7,893 nucleotides of DNA, taken from positions 1 through 7,893 of the forward strand of contig URZN01000049.1 in NCBI GenBank assembly GCA_900552345.1. Reading direction: 5' to 3'. Under the pieces are notes generated by a model that worked only from the letters and a program-made list of their open reading frames with translations, searched no databases and was not told where the DNA came from. Below, in pieces: positions 5,190-7,893 of the stretch. Position 1 is the first letter of the stretch, and each line of letters starts with the position of its first letter. Source of the stretch: an uncultured Collinsella sp. Lineage in GTDB: Bacteria; Actinomycetota; Coriobacteriia; Coriobacteriales; Coriobacteriaceae. The position numbers were made by a program, and so were the translations under genes.

Positions 5190-5672
5190 TTAGCGTAACA
5201 GTTCGGTGAGGTTGCGTTTAAAGCGGGCGCGGTCTTCGCTGGTAAATGCCGCCGGTCCGCGAGTGCGTCCGCCGGCGCGGCGCACCTTCTTTTCCTCGTG
5301 GCGAATAAACAGTTGCATGTCGATGGTCGCCTTATCGTAGACGCGCCCGCGCACACCGATTGCGGCGGCATCGCGTCCGAGCACCATGCTCGCCAGGCCT
5401 ATGTCTTGTGTCACGACCACGTCGCCAGCCTGCAGGCGCTCGACAATGGCAAAGTCGGCACTATCGGCTCCCACACTCACATCGAGCGTCGTGACCCAAA
5501 AGCCCCGAAGCGCGTGCTCGGCATCGCGCGGATCGTCGCGGCGAATGTGGCGTTCCAGGTTCTGCGTGCTGTTGCCGGCGATAACGACGGCGACGCCCGC
5601 CCTCCGTGCGCAGTCGATTGACTCGCGCGTGACCGGGCAGGCGTCGGCATCAATAAAAAGCGTCTTTGGCAT
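5190..5672 (-). CDS. yaiI: YaiI/YqxD family protein (UPF0178, DUF188)
   Basis: A 160-residue cytosolic protein carrying all the marks of the UPF0178 family. These are the opening LFIDADACPV (D8, D10), VGADSADFAIV (D70, D73), GDVVVTQDIGLA (D90), and the C-terminal GRTRGPAAFTSEDRARF motif. The clustered acidic residues resemble the metal-binding centre of PIN-like nucleases, and members are assumed to act on RNA, but no reaction is established. Its ATG follows the TAG of the upstream HdeD-type gene with no base between them, and no strong ribosome site precedes it, so translation is probably coupled to that gene. A terminator follows three bases after the stop. Length is slightly above the usual 150, mainly from residues 43-58. 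Confidence 0.93.
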   Translation of the reverse strand: MPKTLFIDADACPVTRESIDCARRAGVAVVIAGNSTQNLERHIRRDDPRDAEHALRGFWVTTLDVSVGADSADFAIVERLQAGDVVVTQDIGLASMVLGRDAAAIGVRGRVYDKATIDMQLFIRHEEKKVRRAGGRTRGPAAFTSEDRARFKRNLTELLR

Positions 5673-6275
5673 CTAGCGCACCAGTTTGCCAAACTGAATG
5701 GCGCGGACAATGAGTGTCACGCCAAACACCAGCAGTGCGGCACCGCTAAAGATGACGAGCATCTTGGCCGACCACAGCGGATAGATAAACACGAACATGC
5801 CCGCGATGATGGAGAGTGCGCCGCTCAGGATGGCGAGGGCGCGGTTGGACGAAAGCTCGGATTCCAGAATCGACATGACGCCCTCGACGATCCAGCCAAA
5901 GCCGGCGACGACCACTACAAGCGTGGTGAGCGTCGCGGTCGAGAAGGCCTGGTTGCGCAGGATTATGACGCCGCCCAGAATGATGAGCAGGTTGGAGATG
6001 ATGCTCGTAACGCGCCAGCCGGTGGGCAGCAGCGGCTCGAAAACAGCGGTAAACAGCCTGATCGCGGCCGTGATCACAAAGTAGAAGCCCAGAACAGTCG
6101 TCAGGAAGACGAGGGACTTGGCAGGCGCAAACAGCAGTGCGATGCCGGCGACGAGCGCCAAGACGCCCGTGATGGCGTAAATCCAGCGCACGGCCTTGAC
6201 GGCCTTGCCTGCCATGCTTTTCTCGTCAAATCCAAACGCGCTCGATTGCTTGTCATCGTTCTTAAAGATGCCCAT
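5673..6275 (-). CDS. HdeD/DUF308 family membrane protein
   Basis: A 200-residue protein with six predicted membrane helices in three pairs (about 30-50, 54-78, 88-106, 113-136, 145-166, 170-191), the DUF308 repeat pattern seen in HdeD-type acid-stress proteins. The N-terminus (1-28) is polar, and the C-terminus is short and basic. The reading frame is open up to 6329, but the ATG at 6275 is preferred. AAAGGAG sits five bases before it, and the extra 18 upstream residues are unlike this family. It is the first gene of a two-gene minus-strand unit; its TAG touches the ATG of the YaiI-type gene. Function in these bacteria is unknown; an envelope or acid-stress role is only a family-level guess. 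Confidence 0.85.
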   Translation of the reverse strand: MGIFKNDDKQSSAFGFDEKSMAGKAVKAVRWIYAITGVLALVAGIALLFAPAKSLVFLTTVLGFYFVITAAIRLFTAVFEPLLPTGWRVTSIISNLLIILGGVIILRNQAFSTATLTTLVVVVAGFGWIVEGVMSILESELSSNRALAILSGALSIIAGMFVFIYPLWSAKMLVIFSGAALLVFGVTLIVRAIQFGKLVR

Positions 6276-6427
6276 GATGTCTCCTTTCGTGCGACGTAAG
6301 CCGTAGCTCTTGCAACCAGTATCGCCCAAGGGCGCCGTCGCGTGGGGCGGGAGGGGCGAATTGGAGCCTCACCTTCGCGAATTGTCACCTTTGTTCTCGT
6401 TTGGATGTGGGATATTCAACAGATGTA

Positions 6428-6446
6428 GAACATTACAGCTCTGTTC
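6428..6446. repeat. Small dyad upstream of the nitroreductase gene
   Basis: GAACA (6428-6432) and TGTTC (6442-6446) are inverted with nine bases between. They lie in the 234-base divergent region between the HdeD-type and nitroreductase genes. A 10-bp palindrome TTCTTAAGAA (6474-6483) lies nearer the nitroreductase start. Either could be a regulator site; no clear -35/-10 pair was found. Confidence 0.3.
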
Positions 6447-6509
6447 GTTATTGCCTACGTTTTAGGTTAGATTTTCTTAAGAACAATTGGCTTTTATTGA
6501 GGGGTCCCT

Positions 6510-7181
6510 ATGAACGAAACAGTTCCCGCGGCGCCGGTAAGCGCCGAGTCGATGGCAAGGCAAGGTTGCGAAAAGCTTGGCCTGGACACGTTTGACGCGC
6601 TGGTCCGCCGCGCGCGTACGTGCCGCCGCTTTGATGAGTCCATGCGCGTACCGCGCGAGTTTTTGCTCGAGCTGGCGGAGCTGGCACATCTGGCTCCCTG
6701 CGGCGCCAACGCTCAGCGTCTGCGTTTTCATGTGGTGAGCGGTGCAGAGGACTGCGCGCGTGTATTTGATGAGCTCACCTGGGCCGGTGCGCTCAAGGAT
6801 TGGCCGGGTCCCGATGAGGGCGAGCGCCCGACCGGCTACATCGCGATTCTTGCCGAGCGCGCTGTTCCGGGTAAGCCCGCCGCGCCCATCACCGAGGTCG
6901 ACACCGGCATTGCCGCCCAGACGATGATGCTCGCCGCTCGCAGCGCCACGCCCGAGGTGGCAGCCTGCATGTTCAAGGCCTTTACGCCCCACGCGATTGC
7001 TGCCATGGGGCTCGATGACGACAAATACGAGCTCAAGCTGATCATGGCGTTTGGCGTTCCGGCCGAGACGCAGGTGATCGACGCGATCGACTCCAACCCG
7101 GATGGCTCTATCAATTACTGGCGCGATGAGGCACAGATGCATCACGTGCCCAAGCGTCCGCTTGCTGACGTGCTGCTGTAG
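6510..7181 (+). CDS. Nitroreductase-family FMN oxidoreductase
   Basis: A 223-residue cytosolic flavoprotein of the nitroreductase fold. The family pattern is complete in outline: the phosphate-binding Arg cluster RRARTCRRF (33-41), the flavin-contact loop LAPCGANAQRLRFHVV (61-76; N67 and Q69 at the usual positions), the dimer helix DTGIAAQTMMLAA (131-143), a late LKLIMAFGVP segment, and the C-terminal HHVPKRPLADVLL. Such enzymes use NAD(P)H to reduce nitro or quinone-like compounds, or dehalogenate or oxidise specialised substrates; the substrate is unknown. C64 replaces the more usual Ser/Thr in the flavin loop. The ATG at 6510 is chosen because GAGGGG lies five bases upstream. It is followed by a 35-base palindrome and then the histidine phosphatase on the same strand. 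Confidence 0.88.
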   Translation: MNETVPAAPVSAESMARQGCEKLGLDTFDALVRRARTCRRFDESMRVPREFLLELAELAHLAPCGANAQRLRFHVVSGAEDCARVFDELTWAGALKDWPGPDEGERPTGYIAILAERAVPGKPAAPITEVDTGIAAQTMMLAARSATPEVAACMFKAFTPHAIAAMGLDDDKYELKLIMAFGVPAETQVIDAIDSNPDGSINYWRDEAQMHHVPKRPLADVLL

Positions 7182-7212
7182 CTGCGTCGTTGCGGCGCGA
7201 TCCGGCGGCAAA

Positions 7213-7247
7213 ACCACCACAAAGGTGCCTGTCACCTTTGTGGTGGT
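7213..7247. repeat. Perfect 35-base palindrome (15-bp stem, 5-base loop), REP-like
   Basis: ACCACCACAAAGGTG (7213-7227) and CACCTTTGTGGTGGT (7233-7247) pair perfectly around CCTGT. No T run follows on either strand, so it is not a classical terminator. It sits 31 bases after the nitroreductase stop and five bases before the phosphatase ribosome site, so in RNA it would form a strong hairpin next to that site. It has the look of a dispersed palindromic repeat. Confidence 0.8.
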
Positions 7248-7262
7248 GCGAGGGGAGGGCGT

Positions 7263-7805
7263 GTGGCCGATCTGTATTTGGTGCGGCATGGGCAGACCGA
7301 GCTCAATGTGAAGAACATTTTGCAGGGCTGGCACGATTCGCCGTTGACGGCGCGCGGGCGCGAGCAAGCGCTGGCGACGCGTGCGGCGTTCGAGGACCGC
7401 GGCGTGACCTTTGACCATGTGTATTCGTCTCCGTTGGGGCGGGCGCGGCGTACGGCCGAGCTGATCGTTGGCGAGGGCTGTTCCATAGAGCTGGTCGATG
7501 ACCTGCGCGAGTGGCATTTGGGTTCGTTGGAGGGCACGTCAAACCGCGAGATGCCGGCGCAACCTTGGGGTGATTATCCGGTTGCCTTTGGTGGCGAGTC
7601 GGAAAGTGAGCTTCGCGCACGTATGGTCGCGGCGCTTTCCCGCATCATGGCCCGACCGCAGCACAACTGCGTGCTGGCCGTCTCCCACGGCTCAGCCTGC
7701 CAGGAGTTTCTTAGATGCGTGACTGGCGGGGGAGAGCAGCCCGACAACGGTGCCGTGCTTCATTTTGGCTATTGCGACGGGGCGTTTTCGCTCTTGGGTT
7801 GGTAA
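7263..7805 (+). CDS. Histidine phosphatase family protein (phosphoglycerate mutase-like)
   Basis: A 180-residue cytosolic phosphatase of branch 1 of the histidine phosphatase superfamily. The catalytic set is intact: LVRHGQTELN (R8, H9, the phosphorylated His), SSPLGRARRTAE (R60), LREWHLGSLEG (E83 as probable acid) and VSHGSACQEF (H142). This is the pattern of GpmB/PhoE/CobC-like enzymes; whether it acts on a sugar phosphate, a nucleotide-loop intermediate or a broad range of esters cannot be told. The start is a GTG at 7263, with GGGGAGG four bases upstream; the protein begins at the usual distance from the RHG motif, so no earlier start is needed. A strong palindrome lies just upstream. It is shorter than the usual 200 residues but has no missing motif. 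A second gene starts 18 bases downstream. Confidence 0.93.
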   Translation: MADLYLVRHGQTELNVKNILQGWHDSPLTARGREQALATRAAFEDRGVTFDHVYSSPLGRARRTAELIVGEGCSIELVDDLREWHLGSLEGTSNREMPAQPWGDYPVAFGGESESELRARMVAALSRIMARPQHNCVLAVSHGSACQEFLRCVTGGGEQPDNGAVLHFGYCDGAFSLLGW

Positions 7806-7823
7806 CAAACGAAAGGACCCCCT

Positions 7824-7847
7824 ATGAATAAAGACTTGTATCTGGTC
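7824..7847 (+). CDS. N-terminus of a second gene, probably another histidine phosphatase (partial)
   Basis: After the phosphatase stop, GAAAGGA (7811-7817) precedes an ATG at 7824, and eight codons (MNKDLYLV) can be read before the adapter. The DLYLV string matches the start of the preceding gene (MADLYLVRHG), where it leads directly into the catalytic RHG motif. A tandem paralogue is therefore likely. Identity rests on five residues and position only. Confidence 0.6.
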
Positions 7848-7893
7848 CTGTCTCTTATACACATCTCCGAGCCCACGAGACCGGAGCCTATCT
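7848..7893 (-). other. Nextera (Tn5) adapter with index, not genomic
   Basis: The reverse complement of the same read-2 adapter as at the left end occupies 7848-7881, beginning CTGTCTCTTATACACATCT. It is followed by eight bases (CGGAGCCT) in the i7 index position and ATCT, the start of the flow-cell sequence. Genomic sequence ends at 7847. Confidence 0.98.

Noticed and set aside
6318..6326. A -10 box (GATACT on the minus strand) for the HdeD-type gene
   Set aside because: No -35 box is found at 16-18 bases upstream, so I did not call a promoter.
6276..6329. An 18-residue N-terminal extension of the HdeD-type protein
   Set aside because: The internal ATG at 6275 has an ideal AAAGGAG five bases upstream. 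The extension has none and is not membrane-like or typical of the family.
6428..6446. A LexA (SOS) box before the nitroreductase gene
   Set aside because: GAAC and GTTC are present but 11 bases apart, not the four of the Gram-positive SOS box.
6477..7517. A 346-codon minus-strand reading frame
   Set aside because: It is the antisense shadow of the nitroreductase and histidine phosphatase genes in GC-rich DNA. Those two have complete family motifs and ribosome sites; the antisense frame has neither.
1..7893. CRISPR array, tRNA, rRNA or insertion-sequence transposase
   Set aside because: No regularly spaced repeats, no cloverleaf with a T-loop GTTC motif, and no transposase motifs were seen on either strand.

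Overview
The window reads as a contig from a GC-rich, low-complexity-poor Gram-positive genome. Gene content, strong purine-rich Shine-Dalgarno sites (AAAGGAG, AAGGAG, GAAAGGA) and the style of the intergenic repeats suggest a member of the Coriobacteriia, most like a gut Collinsella; this is an inference from familiarity, not from a search. About 34 bases at the left end (1-34) and 46 at the right end (7848-7893) are not genomic: they are the Nextera/Tn5 sequencing adapter. The biological sequence is therefore 35-7847, and both terminal genes are cut by the ends of the assembly.

Left block (35-925, minus strand) is a metal-resistance module. It has an ArsR/SmtB-family metal sensor with an intact alpha-5 zinc/cadmium site, then a 72-residue stand-alone HMA metal-binding protein, a probable terminator, and the first 23 codons of a Lys-rich protein that is probably the matching P-type metal ATPase. 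Three near-identical ArsR-type operators are visible. Two form an exact 23-bp inverted pair around the sensor promoter, which has perfect consensus TTGACA and TATAAT boxes; the third lies in front of the presumed ATPase. The third operator also carries a good promoter-like pair of boxes on the opposite (plus) strand.

Middle block (926-2811) is accessory-looking. A 249-bp stretch bounded by imperfect 41-bp inverted repeats (MITE-like) lies next to a minus-strand orphan gene of visibly lower GC, which encodes a putative PD-(D/E)XK (DUF559/Vsr-like) nuclease-domain protein.

Right block (2812-7847) looks like core genome. It holds a DEDD-type 3'-5' exonuclease (minus) and, divergent from it, a multi-pass metal transporter of the 10TM heavy-metal exporter type with a His-rich loop (plus). 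A pair of strong terminators separates this from a translationally coupled minus-strand pair: an HdeD/DUF308 membrane protein and a YaiI/YqxD (UPF0178) protein. Then come a nitroreductase-family protein, a 35-nt perfect palindrome, a histidine phosphatase, and the first eight codons of a further gene that looks like a second histidine phosphatase (all plus).

I did not find a clearly unprecedented multi-gene system. The most interesting signals are the architecture of the ArsR operators and promoters, including a possible metal-controlled antisense promoter; the MITE-like element beside the orphan nuclease; and the palindromic site between the exonuclease and the transporter.
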